From Alteromonas sp. 1_MG-2023 (GTDB lineage Bacteria > Pseudomonadota > Gammaproteobacteria > Enterobacterales > Alteromonadaceae): a stretch of 64,000 bases of DNA. Location: assembly GCF_030547075.1 (NCBI RefSeq), contig NZ_JAUOQH010000008.1, positions 62,001 through 126,000 on the forward strand. Reading direction: 5' to 3'. Shown one piece after another: positions 1-7,722 of this stretch. Position 1 is the stretch's first letter, and each line of letters begins with the position of its first letter. The notes below the pieces were generated by a model that saw only the letters and a program-made list of their open reading frames with translations, searched no databases and had not been told where the DNA came from. Position numbers and translations under genes: made by a program.

Positions 1-454
1 AACGTTCATGTTTGTGTGCTTCTTCGGTGGTGAATACTGCTGCTGTAGGGATGACCTTAATGGTACCTTTTAATGCCGCTTTACGGGCTAAATGTACCGA
101 GGTAGCAAGTACGGCAAAATAAGGCTGACCGTAAAATTTAACTTCGCCATTAGCAAGAAGCGGATCGCCTTCGAAAACCGGCCCAATATCTTTATGACCA
201 GGTACATCGTCGATGGTGATAACATCTACCACACCTTCACTTGCGCGTACGGCAGCTAAATCCATAGATTCAATAATGCCTGCCGCGCACTGGCTGGTGC
301 CTACTGCGGCGTAAAGGGTGCCTTGTGGCTCAACTAAGTCATCAATGTATTTGGCACTACCTTGAACCTGTCTTGCAGCACTTTCATGCTTTACCGACGT
401 ATGAACAACCTGAGTTGAGGCTGAATCTTTCGCGCTATCGATAAGTTTACGCAT
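1..454 (-). CDS. xdhB: Xanthine dehydrogenase molybdopterin-binding subunit, N-terminal part (truncated by window edge)
   Basis: Large molybdenum-cofactor subunit of xanthine dehydrogenase, which oxidises hypoxanthine and xanthine to urate in the cytoplasm. I translated the minus strand from the ATG at 454-452; about 151 codons are visible before the gene runs off the left edge. The visible part has the entry segment of the aldehyde oxidase/xanthine dehydrogenase a/b hammerhead domain (GSAKYIDDL, then GEVKFYGQPYFAVLA). The start overlaps the end of xdhA by 8 bases, so the two are translationally coupled. The identity rests on this domain plus the neighbouring XdhA; the Moco-binding part itself is outside the window. 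Confidence 0.9.
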   Translation of the reverse strand, partial: MRKLIDSAKDSASTQVVHTSVKHESAARQVQGSAKYIDDLVEPQGTLYAAVGTSQCAAGIIESMDLAAVRASEGVVDVITIDDVPGHKDIGPVFEGDPLLANGEVKFYGQPYFAVLATSVHLARKAALKGTIKVIPTAAVFTTEEAHKHER

Positions 455-1922
455 GTTGCACCACCCGAGTTTCAATCTTGTTTCTTGCATGACTGCTTGT
501 AGCACTGCCAGATTGGCTAGCGCTTTGATGCTCCAACCAGAATCGATGCCATAAATTAGCCAATACAGTTTTACGATATTCTGCGCTAGCTCTTACATCA
601 TCAATAGGAGAGAAGGCTTCGCCTAAAATTTGTTTACCAATACTCAAGCATTCGCTACTTGCCCATTGTTTGCCTTTTAGTGCGCTATTCAGTGCTTCAC
701 AACTAGCAGGGGTTGCGGCAACACCGCCAAATCCAGTGCTAACATCTTCCACTTTGCCGTCATTCAAGGTTACCTTGAACACAGCACACACGGCAGAAAT
801 ATCATCCTCCATGCGTTTTGAAATTTTGTACGCGGCCACTAATTCATTGGCCGTTAGGTAAGGAATTTCAATGGCAGATAGCCATTCACCTTTTTCTAGC
901 GCGGTTTGGCGATAGCCAGTAAAAAACGAATTCACAGGTACAGCGCGAGTGTCTGTTCCGTTATCGATATGCAGCACAGCGTTCAAGGCAAGCAGTACCG
1001 GCGGCATATCACCAATAGGTGACGCGTTCGCTACGTTACCGCCTAACGTTGCTTGGTTACGAATAGGTAATGAGGCAAAGCGGGTGATTAATTCTGCTAA
1101 TTGTGGAAAGTGCCCTAACAAAGGTTGAGTCAAATCACTAAGCGGTGTGGCTGCACCAAAGGTGATCGAATGTTCATTTGCAGTGCATCCATTTAGTGAT
1201 TTCACGCCACTTAAACTAATTAGCGTGCTCACGTCTTTAAGTTGTTGAGTGAACATCAAACTTAAATCGGTACTGCCTGCCACTAAGAGCGCATCAGGAT
1301 GTTGTGCAATGGCATTAGCTAATGCGGCCCGAGAATCTGGAACAAGCAAATTATTGGTGCCAAGTACTGGTGTACCGATTAGTTGCTTTAACGAACTTAG
1401 GGTAGATGATTCGTTACGCGCGAATGTGTCATCAGGCGTGTTTCCACACACGGATAATGCCGCATCAATAATAGGGCGGTAGCCGGTACAACGGCATAAA
1501 TTACCCGAGAGCGCATGCAACACATCATCGCGATTTGGCGTGCCATCTTGATGATACAAAGCAAACATAGACATAATAAACCCAGGCGTACAGAAACCGC
1601 ACTGCGAGCCATGAAAGTCGATAAGTGCTTGTTGTACGGGGTGTAGCTTAGTGTCTTGGGTAAGATGTTCTACTGCAATAAGTTGTTTGCCGTGAACCGC
1701 CGACATTAACGTAAGACAACTATTTACCGTACGGTAATGCAAAGCATCAAATTTATCGTTAGGTTCTGCAATTACCACGGTACATGCGCCACAATCACCT
1801 GCTGCACAACCTTCTTTAGTACCGTTAAGTTTTCTGTGCTCGCGTAAGAATTGAAGTAACGTCAGGTCAGCCCGGGTATCGTCCAATTCAACGAGTTGTT
1901 GATTAATAAGAAAGCGAATCAT
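447..1922 (-). CDS. xdhA: Xanthine dehydrogenase small subunit (2Fe-2S and FAD domains)
   Basis: Small subunit of the two-subunit bacterial xanthine dehydrogenase; it carries electrons from the Moco site in XdhB through two 2Fe-2S clusters to FAD. In 491 residues the order is a plant-type ferredoxin domain with Cys39, Cys44, Cys47 and Cys69, an all-helical 2Fe-2S domain with Cys108, Cys111, Cys143 and Cys145, an FAD-binding domain from about residue 180 (motif TLGGNVANASPIGD), and a CO-dehydrogenase flavoprotein C-terminal domain. All cluster ligands are intact. It is first in an operon with xdhB and divergent from a RutR-type regulator; a RutR-like operator lies 66 bp upstream. Length is normal for the family. 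Confidence 0.96.
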   Translation of the reverse strand: MIRFLINQQLVELDDTRADLTLLQFLREHRKLNGTKEGCAAGDCGACTVVIAEPNDKFDALHYRTVNSCLTLMSAVHGKQLIAVEHLTQDTKLHPVQQALIDFHGSQCGFCTPGFIMSMFALYHQDGTPNRDDVLHALSGNLCRCTGYRPIIDAALSVCGNTPDDTFARNESSTLSSLKQLIGTPVLGTNNLLVPDSRAALANAIAQHPDALLVAGSTDLSLMFTQQLKDVSTLISLSGVKSLNGCTANEHSITFGAATPLSDLTQPLLGHFPQLAELITRFASLPIRNQATLGGNVANASPIGDMPPVLLALNAVLHIDNGTDTRAVPVNSFFTGYRQTALEKGEWLSAIEIPYLTANELVAAYKISKRMEDDISAVCAVFKVTLNDGKVEDVSTGFGGVAATPASCEALNSALKGKQWASSECLSIGKQILGEAFSPIDDVRASAEYRKTVLANLWHRFWLEHQSASQSGSATSSHARNKIETRVVQHA

Positions 1923-1987
1923 ACCCGCACCTCATCACTATTTTCATTGATATATCCATTAATATAGCGGTATTCTTGATAGAAAAG

Positions 1988-2003
1988 TAGACCATTTGGT
2001 CAA
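1988..2003. promoter_or_regulatory. RutR-like operator 1 (xdhA / regulator divergent promoter)
   Basis: The sequence TAGACCATTTGGTCAA is an inverted repeat that matches the known E. coli RutR box TTGACCA-N2-TGGTCAA at 13 of 14 defined positions. It sits in the 261 bp gap between xdhA and the divergent RutR-type gene, so it could control both. The match is seen directly; binding is inferred. The rest of the gap (1923-2183) is AT-rich and shows no gene. Confidence 0.75.
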
Positions 2004-2183
2004 AAAATTGCTTTAAAAAAAAGGCTTCCTTAAGATTAGCCCCTAATTCGGTAAGCAAAACTGCATACTTGTTGATGTAATACAGGCAAGAATCGTGCAA
2101 GGTCTAACATAAAAATAAGTAGAGCTAGCGGCATTGTATTTACGCTTACTGTTTTAATCTAAAACCGTGATAACGTATTACAA

Positions 2184-2882
2184 ATGGATGCCAGACGTGT
2201 AGCAAAGGACAATATATCAACGATGAACAAATTAAGAGACACGGACGCAGGTGTAGGCGCCACAAACAAGCGAAACATTCTGCAAGCTGCTGAAAAATGT
2301 TTCGCTCAGTTCGGATTTAAAGGTACTGCGGTACAAAAAATTGCGGACGAAGCAAACCTACCAAAAACCAATGTGCTTTATTATTTTAAAACGAAGCAAG
2401 AGTTGTATGTAGCAGTGTTAGAAGAAACATTGTCTCTATGGAACTCGCATTTTGATAGAGCCACCGTAGATGATGATCCCGCCGAAGTGTTAGCTGCATA
2501 CATCACCGAAAAAATGGAAGTATCCCGAACTCATCCCCAAGCATCTAAAATTTTCGCCATGGAAATTATTAATGGTGCGCAAAACTTAACGGGATATTTT
2601 GATGAAGATCATGCCAGGTGGATGGAAGGGCGATTAGCGCTTATCGATGAGTGGATTAAAGCGGGAAAACTTCCTCAACTTGATGGTGAATACTTGCTTT
2701 ACACTATTTGGGCCAGTACCCAGCACTATGCCGACTTTTCTTCCCAAATCACGCGATTGCGCGGTCGTAAAATGATCAAAGCTGACTTTGAGACCGCTAC
2801 TCGTCAGTTAATCCAATTAGTTTTAGGCGGTTGCAATCTGCCTGTCCCAAGTCGTTATATTGAGAACACCGATGTCGAATAA
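2184..2882 (+). CDS. rutR: RutR-type TetR family transcriptional regulator
   Basis: DNA-binding regulator; in E. coli RutR binds uracil and thymine and controls pyrimidine and purine catabolic genes. The protein (232 residues from 2184, or 219 from the ATG at 2223) has an N-terminal TetR helix-turn-helix (about residues 30-80, ending YYFKTKQELYVAVL) and a C-terminal RutR/YcdC ligand domain. Blocks that match RutR closely are EVSRTHPQASKIFAMEI and WASTQHYADF. Neither start has a convincing Shine-Dalgarno; 2223 has AAAGGA but 13 bases away. It is divergent from xdhA and its end overlaps puuE by 11 bases. Four RutR-like boxes in the window suggest it regulates purine genes here; the effector could be a purine rather than a pyrimidine. 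Confidence 0.88.
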   Translation: MDARRVAKDNISTMNKLRDTDAGVGATNKRNILQAAEKCFAQFGFKGTAVQKIADEANLPKTNVLYYFKTKQELYVAVLEETLSLWNSHFDRATVDDDPAEVLAAYITEKMEVSRTHPQASKIFAMEIINGAQNLTGYFDEDHARWMEGRLALIDEWIKAGKLPQLDGEYLLYTIWASTQHYADFSSQITRLRGRKMIKADFETATRQLIQLVLGGCNLPVPSRYIENTDVE

Positions 2883-3786
2883 TTCCAACGCTTACCCTCG
2901 CGACCTTATTGGTTACGGTGCTGATGTGCCTAAAGCCAACTGGCCCAACGGTGCTAAAATTGCCCTTCAATTTGTTCTAAATTATGAAGAAGGCGGTGAA
3001 AACTGTGTGCTTCATGGTGATGAACATTCAGAAACTTTTCTGTCTGAAATTATTGGAGCACAGGCATTCAAAGATAGACACCTTAGTATGGAATCTATGT
3101 ACGAGTATGGCAGCAGAGCGGGCTTTTGGCGCCTTCATCGTTTACTCACAAGCTACAATATTCCGGTAACGGTTTTTGGTGTCACTATGGCCATGCAGCG
3201 TCATCCAGACGCGGTACAGGCCATGCTCGATGCCGAGTGGGAAATTGCCAGTCACGCCATGCGTTGGGTCCACTATCAAGATATGGATGAAGACACAGAG
3301 CGTAAACAGATAGACGATGCTATTATTTTACATGAGCAAATAACCGGCAAGAAACCTGTAGGTTGGTATACAGGGCGTACCAGCCCGAATACGTTGAAAC
3401 TTATCGCTGAACGCGATGACATACTCTACTGTGCCGATTCTTATGCTGACGATTTACCGTATTTTGATTGCCATTACAGTAAGCCACTTTTAATGGTGCC
3501 TTACACTTTAGATACTAATGATATGCGCTTTGCTGCGCCACAGGGCTTTAACAGTGGCGAGCAGTTCTTCCAATACTTAAAAGATGCGTTCGATGTATTG
3601 TATGATGAGGGCAGTGAAGCACCTAAAATGTTATCAATAGGCATGCATTGTCGTATATTGGGTCGCCCTGCGCGCATGGCGGCATTAAAGCGATTTATTG
3701 AATACGTAAAATCTCACGACAAAGTGTGGTTGGCTACCCGAGAAGACGTCGCGCGGCACTGGTTAGCTGAACATCCTTTAGCTTAA
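2872..3786 (+). CDS. puuE: Allantoinase PuuE, polysaccharide-deacetylase family
   Basis: Predicted to hydrolyse allantoin to allantoate in urate catabolism. PuuE is the allantoinase of the carbohydrate esterase 4 (NodB-like) fold, unrelated to the amidohydrolase-type AllB. I place the start at 2872 (MSNN...YPRDLIGYG), where PuuE proteins normally begin, giving 304 residues and an 11-base overlap with the upstream regulator; an earlier ATG at 2860 is less likely. Family blocks seen are LNYEEGGENC, EYGSRAGFWRLHRL, GWYTGRTSPNT and a C-terminal SIGMHCRILGRPARM. No signal peptide, so cytoplasmic. The context with xdhAB, allC and pucG supports the call over a cell-wall deacetylase. Confidence 0.93.
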   Translation: MSNNSNAYPRDLIGYGADVPKANWPNGAKIALQFVLNYEEGGENCVLHGDEHSETFLSEIIGAQAFKDRHLSMESMYEYGSRAGFWRLHRLLTSYNIPVTVFGVTMAMQRHPDAVQAMLDAEWEIASHAMRWVHYQDMDEDTERKQIDDAIILHEQITGKKPVGWYTGRTSPNTLKLIAERDDILYCADSYADDLPYFDCHYSKPLLMVPYTLDTNDMRFAAPQGFNSGEQFFQYLKDAFDVLYDEGSEAPKMLSIGMHCRILGRPARMAALKRFIEYVKSHDKVWLATREDVARHWLAEHPLA

Positions 3787-3813
3787 GCGCTAATATAGGT
3801 GCTGTTATGACTG

Positions 3814-3901
3814 AGCTAAAATGCCAAAAATGCCATAACCGAGCTCAAATGACAGAGCTAATATGTCAGAGCTAATATGACAAAGCTAATATGACAAAGC
3901 T
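3814..3901 (+). repeat. 14-bp degenerate tandem repeat, about six units
   Basis: Units of 14 bp built on AGCTAATATGACAA run in phase from 3814. The last four (3842, 3856, 3870, 3884) are nearly identical and the first two are diverged. The tract fills most of the gap between puuE and the small lipoprotein gene. It has no long palindrome and no coding frame. Confidence 0.8.
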
Positions 3902-3940
3902 ATGGCAGCCAAGCTACAGGACACAAACTGGAGATAGAAT

Positions 3941-4198
3941 ATGAAAGTAAAAATTGCCTTATGTTTACTGACTGCACTTGCGTTGACTGGGTGCTCAAAA
4001 TTAAACAAAGAAAACTACGACAAGCTTGAAATGGGCATGTCACAAAATGAAGTGTCATCGGTAATAGGTGCAGCAGATAATTGCGCTAAAACCTTGGGCA
4101 CTACCTCGTGTATTTGGGGTAACGAAGATGCCAAGCATGTGAAAATCGTCTTTATGGGCGACAAAGCCGTTACATTCAGTTACGACGGTTTACAGTAG
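3941..4198 (+). CDS. Small lipoprotein with SmpA/OmlA (BamE)-like fold
   Basis: An 85-residue exported lipoprotein. It has a short signal peptide ending in the lipobox LTGC with Cys18 as the lipidation site. The mature part contains NYDKLEMGMSQNEVSSVIG, the start typical of the SmpA/OmlA/BamE-like fold, and two further Cys (in DNCAK and TSCIW) that could form a disulfide. It is too short and divergent to be BamE itself. A good GGAG ribosome site precedes the start and a strong bidirectional terminator follows, so it is probably its own unit. Function unknown; the link to purine use is only proximity. Confidence 0.8.
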   Translation: MKVKIALCLLTALALTGCSKLNKENYDKLEMGMSQNEVSSVIGAADNCAKTLGTTSCIWGNEDAKHVKIVFMGDKAVTFSYDGLQ

Positions 4199-4240
4199 CC
4201 ACAAACGATTACACTTAGTGGCGCAGCTTTTTAAAGCTGA

Positions 4241-4275
4241 AAAAAAACGGTGAAGATTATCTTCACCGTTTTTTT
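4241..4275. terminator. Bidirectional rho-independent terminator
   Basis: A 10-bp perfect stem (ACGGTGAAGA at 4247-4256, TCTTCACCGT at 4260-4269, 3-base loop) is flanked by an A run on the left and a T run on the right. It can terminate both the lipoprotein gene (+) and the purine permease gene (-), which converge here. Confidence 0.92.
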
Positions 4276-4302
4276 ATATGCTTAGCATAGGGGCAGCGTT
4301 TA

Positions 4303-5634
4303 CTATTTTAAGTCAAATATATAGCGCAGTATAAACACACCCGCCAATGCATAAGTTAACCCGCTCACTTCTTTGAATTTACCGGTTCCCATCTTAATAC
4401 CAACATAAGTAATAAACCCAAGTGCAATACCTTCACTAATACTAAATGTGAGGGGCATAGCTATTAGCGCAACTGTTGCGGTAGCAAGGGCACCTAAATC
4501 GTCGAAATCTATCTGACGTATGGCTTCCATCATTAATATGCCCACCATAATGAGCGCGGGAGTAGTAGCCATTAAAGGAATGACCTTCATTAAAGGCGTA
4601 AGAAATAAAGCTAAAACAAAACACAGTGCAACCACCACAGCGGTTAACCCTGTTCTACCACCCGCTGATGCGCCAGTAGCTGACTCGACATAACTGGTCA
4701 CCGGTGATGTACCAATAAATGCACCTACCACACTGGCAGAGGCATCTGCAGTCATAGCGGGGCCAATTTTAGGTAGTTTTCCGTTTTTATCTAGTAGGTT
4801 CGCGCGGCGAGAAACCCCAATCAAAGTGCCAATGGTATCGAACATATTCACGAACATAAGGGCAAAGATTAAGTCCCAAGTTTCAGCGATATGATCTATA
4901 GGGTACCAAAAATCCATGGCCATAAAGGTGTTTGAAATAGGTTCTGGCAAACCAATAATGGCTTCAGGTGTGGCGGTTAGCATGCCATTCTCAGTAGGCA
5001 CAAAGGCACCAATTACGGTAAGCAATACGATAGAAATAAGAATACCGCCAGTGACCTTTTTTACTACCATTACGATGGTAAAAATGATGCCTAGTAAAGC
5101 CAGCATGACCGCGGGGTTAGATAAATCACCAAGGCTCACGAAAGTCGCTGGATTATCTACAATGAGCCCCGCATTTTTCAGGCCGATAAAGGCAATGAAT
5201 AATCCTATCCCGCATTGCACACCAATTTTCAGGGCGGGGGGAATAGATTCAGCTACTTTTGTCCTAACCCCAGTGAGGGAAAGTAGCAAAAATAGAATAC
5301 CGTTCCAAAACACAATTCCCAAGGCTGCTTCCCAAGGAATTTCTCTCGACAAACAGATAGTAAAAGCAAAGAAAGCGTTTAGTCCCATCCCCGGCGCTAG
5401 CGCAATAGGGTAGTTAGTCATAAACGCCATTAACAAGGTGCCTAAACAGGCTGCCAGCGCGGTAACCGTGATTAACCCTTCGATAGGCATGCCACTTAAA
5501 CCAAGAATTCCTGGATTTACCACCAAAATATAAGACATTGCGGCAAAGGTCGTCAGCCCTGCTACCACCTCTGTTTTTATTGTGGTTCCATGTGCTTGAA
5601 GCTTGAATAGGCGCTCTAATACGTTATTGGACAT
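4303..5634 (-). CDS. AzgA-type purine permease (adenine/guanine/hypoxanthine)
   Basis: Inner-membrane proton symporter of the AzgA branch of the NCS2-like nucleobase transporters (E. coli relatives PurP, AdeQ, GhxP, GhxQ), importing adenine, guanine or hypoxanthine. The 443 residues form about a dozen membrane segments. Family signatures include GLTTFAAMSYILVVNP near the N-terminus, APGMGLNAFFAF, FVNMFDTIGTLIGV and GTSPVTSYVESATGASAGGRTGLTA. Length is standard. A RutR-like box lies 60 bp upstream, and the adenine deaminase gene is divergent from it, which favours adenine or hypoxanthine as substrate. The exact base cannot be read from sequence. Confidence 0.92.
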   Translation of the reverse strand: MSNNVLERLFKLQAHGTTIKTEVVAGLTTFAAMSYILVVNPGILGLSGMPIEGLITVTALAACLGTLLMAFMTNYPIALAPGMGLNAFFAFTICLSREIPWEAALGIVFWNGILFLLLSLTGVRTKVAESIPPALKIGVQCGIGLFIAFIGLKNAGLIVDNPATFVSLGDLSNPAVMLALLGIIFTIVMVVKKVTGGILISIVLLTVIGAFVPTENGMLTATPEAIIGLPEPISNTFMAMDFWYPIDHIAETWDLIFALMFVNMFDTIGTLIGVSRRANLLDKNGKLPKIGPAMTADASASVVGAFIGTSPVTSYVESATGASAGGRTGLTAVVVALCFVLALFLTPLMKVIPLMATTPALIMVGILMMEAIRQIDFDDLGALATATVALIAMPLTFSISEGIALGFITYVGIKMGTGKFKEVSGLTYALAGVFILRYIFDLK

Positions 5635-5693
5635 GTAGATTTCTCTATGCGTTGAGTCATTTATCGTTATTTAATATTGCATGAAGCAAAAAC

Positions 5694-5709
5694 TTGACCA
5701 CTTAGTCAG
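5694..5709. promoter_or_regulatory. RutR-like operator 2 (purine permease promoter)
   Basis: TTGACCACTTAGTCAG matches the RutR box TTGACCA-N2-TGGTCAA at 12 of 14 positions. It lies 60 bp upstream of the AzgA-type permease start, a distance close to that of the xdhA box. Confidence 0.65.
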
Positions 5710-5771
5710 TTTGTTGGTGCGTTTTGTGCTACGGTAAATAAAAGCAAAATGCTGAAGTCAGTGGCATACCA

Positions 5772-5861
5772 ATGAAATCAACTAGAATTCGTTTTAATCA
5801 CGAGGTTTTCAATCTCGAAAACCTTAAAGAAGTCTCTGACGCAATCAGTTCTAAAAAATAA
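5772..5861 (+). CDS. Possible 29-residue leader ORF upstream of adenine deaminase
   Basis: A short ATG frame encodes a basic 29-residue peptide beginning MKSTRIRFNH and ending AISSKK. It has no clear Shine-Dalgarno (the bases before it are CATACCA). It lies in the 287 bp gap before the deaminase start. It may be a chance frame; I list it because it is the only sensible frame here and is followed by an inverted repeat. Confidence 0.25.
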   Translation: MKSTRIRFNHEVFNLENLKEVSDAISSKK

Positions 5862-5866
5862 CCATC

Positions 5867-5901
5867 GCACCAAATTAATTCAAAATGCTTTAACTTGGTG
5901 C
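5867..5901. promoter_or_regulatory. Spaced inverted repeat GCACCAA...TTGGTGC before adenine deaminase
   Basis: GCACCAA (5867-5873) and TTGGTGC (5895-5901) form a 7-bp inverted repeat separated by 21 bases, 20 bases before the deaminase start. The same two arms occur one base apart at 20142-20156 upstream of the exported deaminase. Could be an RNA hairpin or an operator. Confidence 0.4.
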
Positions 5902-5921
5902 AGATATAACGGTGAGAAGCC

Positions 5922-6926
5922 ATGACGCTAACAACTATAATCGAAAAACTTCCTAAGGCTGAACTCCATTTGCACATTGAAGGCAGTTTAACGCCGGAAC
6001 TTATGTGGCAATTAGCCAGTAAACACAATATCACGCTGCCTTACAAGAGCGTTGAAGAAATAGCGGCGGCATATCAATTTACCGATCTACAAAGTTTTCT
6101 CGATATTTATTATGCAGGAGCAGGCGTGCTCATTGATGAAGATGATTTTTATGCACTAATGTGGGCTTATCTCCTGCGCTGTAATGAAGATAATATAGTG
6201 CACACCGAAATTATGTTCGACCCGCAAACCCATACCGCAAGAGGCATAGGATTCGATACATTTATGCCGGGTTTTTTACGCGCAATGAAAGATGCAGAAA
6301 AGCAGTTTGGTATTTCTAGCTACTTAATTATGTCTTTCCTTCGACATCTTCCAGAAAGTGATGCATTTGCCACCCTTGAAGCGGCTAAGCCTTATTTAAG
6401 TGTTATTGATGCGGTAGGGCTAGATAGCTCTGAATTGGGCCATCCACCGTCAAAGTTCGAGCGAGTGTTTCGCGAAGCCCGCGCTTTGGGGTTGAAAATT
6501 GTTGCCCATGCTGGTGAAGAAGGGCCGGCAGAATACATATGGGAAGCACTTAATTTACTTAACGTTGATAGAATTGACCATGGTGTTAGGTGTCAAGAAG
6601 ACGAGAAGTTGATGGCATACCTTATTGCCAATCAAATTCCCCTTACTGTGTGCCCCTTAAGCAACCTAAAGTTGTGCGTGGTAGATGACTTGGCGAAACA
6701 CAATATCTTATCGCTACTAGATAAAGGCCTGATGGTGACAGTTAATTCTGATGATCCTACCTATTTTGGTGGTTTTTTGAATGACAATTATCGTGAGCTA
6801 TGTAAAGCACTACCAGTAACAGCAGACCATTTAAAGCAGCTTGCAATTAACAGCTTTACCGCTAGCTTTTTGCCCGAAGATATAAAGCAGCTTCACATCG
6901 ACCACATCCATTCTTTAACGGCATAA
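5922..6926 (+). CDS. Adenine deaminase of the adenosine-deaminase-like type
   Basis: Predicted cytoplasmic enzyme converting adenine to hypoxanthine. The 334 residues follow the Pseudomonas aeruginosa PA0148 pattern, shown experimentally to be an adenine rather than adenosine deaminase; shared blocks are [30 protein letters not shown] and [16 protein letters not shown]. The amidohydrolase metal and catalytic residues are present: His16 and His18 (HLH), His196 and Glu199 (HAGEE), His220 (DHG) and Asp277-Asp278 (NSDDP). Its product feeds XdhAB, and its divergent neighbour is a purine permease. Many databases would label it adenosine deaminase; adenine is my preferred substrate by block similarity. 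Confidence 0.88.
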   Translation: MTLTTIIEKLPKAELHLHIEGSLTPELMWQLASKHNITLPYKSVEEIAAAYQFTDLQSFLDIYYAGAGVLIDEDDFYALMWAYLLRCNEDNIVHTEIMFDPQTHTARGIGFDTFMPGFLRAMKDAEKQFGISSYLIMSFLRHLPESDAFATLEAAKPYLSVIDAVGLDSSELGHPPSKFERVFREARALGLKIVAHAGEEGPAEYIWEALNLLNVDRIDHGVRCQEDEKLMAYLIANQIPLTVCPLSNLKLCVVDDLAKHNILSLLDKGLMVTVNSDDPTYFGGFLNDNYRELCKALPVTADHLKQLAINSFTASFLPEDIKQLHIDHIHSLTA

Positions 6927-7044
6927 ATGGCCATGAGTAATGCCAAATATTCATCGATGAATGTATTTGCAATATAAAATGAGTGAAAGGTTTAATATAA
7001 GAAAATGCTGGTAACTGAAATAATGCTGAGACTATAAAGTGGAA

Positions 7045-7404
7045 TCAAGAGCAATTAGCAGGACAGTCTGTCATCTCTGACTTTGTGGCATTGATAACGG
7101 ATGCCATAGAGGTGATTTCTTCTTCAATTTTAGCCCAATTATCAGTTGCGGATAAGAGTTCAAGTAATGACGCGTAATGACGTAACCTATCAGCACCAAC
7201 ATCGCCTGATACACCTTTAATAGCATGGCTAGTAAAGCGAATTTTTTCCTGGTTTTTTTCTATAAGTGCTTGGGTTAGCGTTACGTATTTTTCATCTATT
7301 TGGTTAATGAACATTTCTACTACTCGGTTAAGCAGCGCGTGATTTCCTGCTAACCGTTGTAGGGCATTTTCTTTCTGCCAAAGTGGAAAGCTGTCATTGG
7401 TCAT
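7045..7404 (-). CDS. Stand-alone HPt phosphotransfer protein
   Basis: A 119-residue four-helix histidine phosphotransfer domain protein. The motif SHAIKGVSGDVGA gives His60 as the phosphorylation site, matching the HPt consensus HxLKGxxxxxG. There is no other domain and no export signal. It lies divergent to two REC-GGDEF proteins and near a hybrid histidine kinase that ends in a REC domain but lacks its own HPt. This protein is therefore the likely shuttle from the kinase REC to the two response regulators. The pairing is inferred from location and domain bookkeeping. Confidence 0.88.
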   Translation of the reverse strand: MTNDSFPLWQKENALQRLAGNHALLNRVVEMFINQIDEKYVTLTQALIEKNQEKIRFTSHAIKGVSGDVGADRLRHYASLLELLSATDNWAKIEEEITSMASVINATKSEMTDCPANCS

Positions 7405-7722
7405 GAGATACGTGGTTCCTAAAATTTATTGAAGTAGTGAAAAGAAGCGTTACTGAAGATGCACTCGTAAAGTGAAAAGTGAACTATGTACAGACTAACA
7501 ATTGATACATTATATGAAAAAAAACAAATTGTGAATTCACCTAAAGGTTTATTTTATTTCTTAGATTACATACATAATAAGTTTCCTGTAGCGAAAGATT
7601 AACCCTCAAGAATGCAACATATAATGCCAAATGAATATATACTAAAGGCTAATAACGAAAAGCATGAGGTAGTCGATACTTGATGTAGTAAAGAGTAATA
7701 GAGATGTGTAGAAATTTTGAAT
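7405..7722. other. Intergenic region between divergent HPt and REC-GGDEF-EAL genes
   Basis: This 318 bp AT-rich gap must hold two divergent promoters. I see no gene, no strong hairpin and no RutR-like box in it. Confidence 0.5.

Noticed and set aside
1903..2100. 65-codon minus-strand frame covering the xdhA/regulator gap
   Set aside because: It would overlap the promoter, the RutR-like box and the xdhA start; composition looks random.
4916..5413. 165-codon plus-strand frame opposite the AzgA-type permease
   Set aside because: Antisense shadow of a well-supported membrane protein gene.
5922..6926. Annotation as plain adenosine deaminase
   Set aside because: Sequence blocks follow the PA0148 adenine deaminase rather than classical Add; adenosine activity cannot be excluded.
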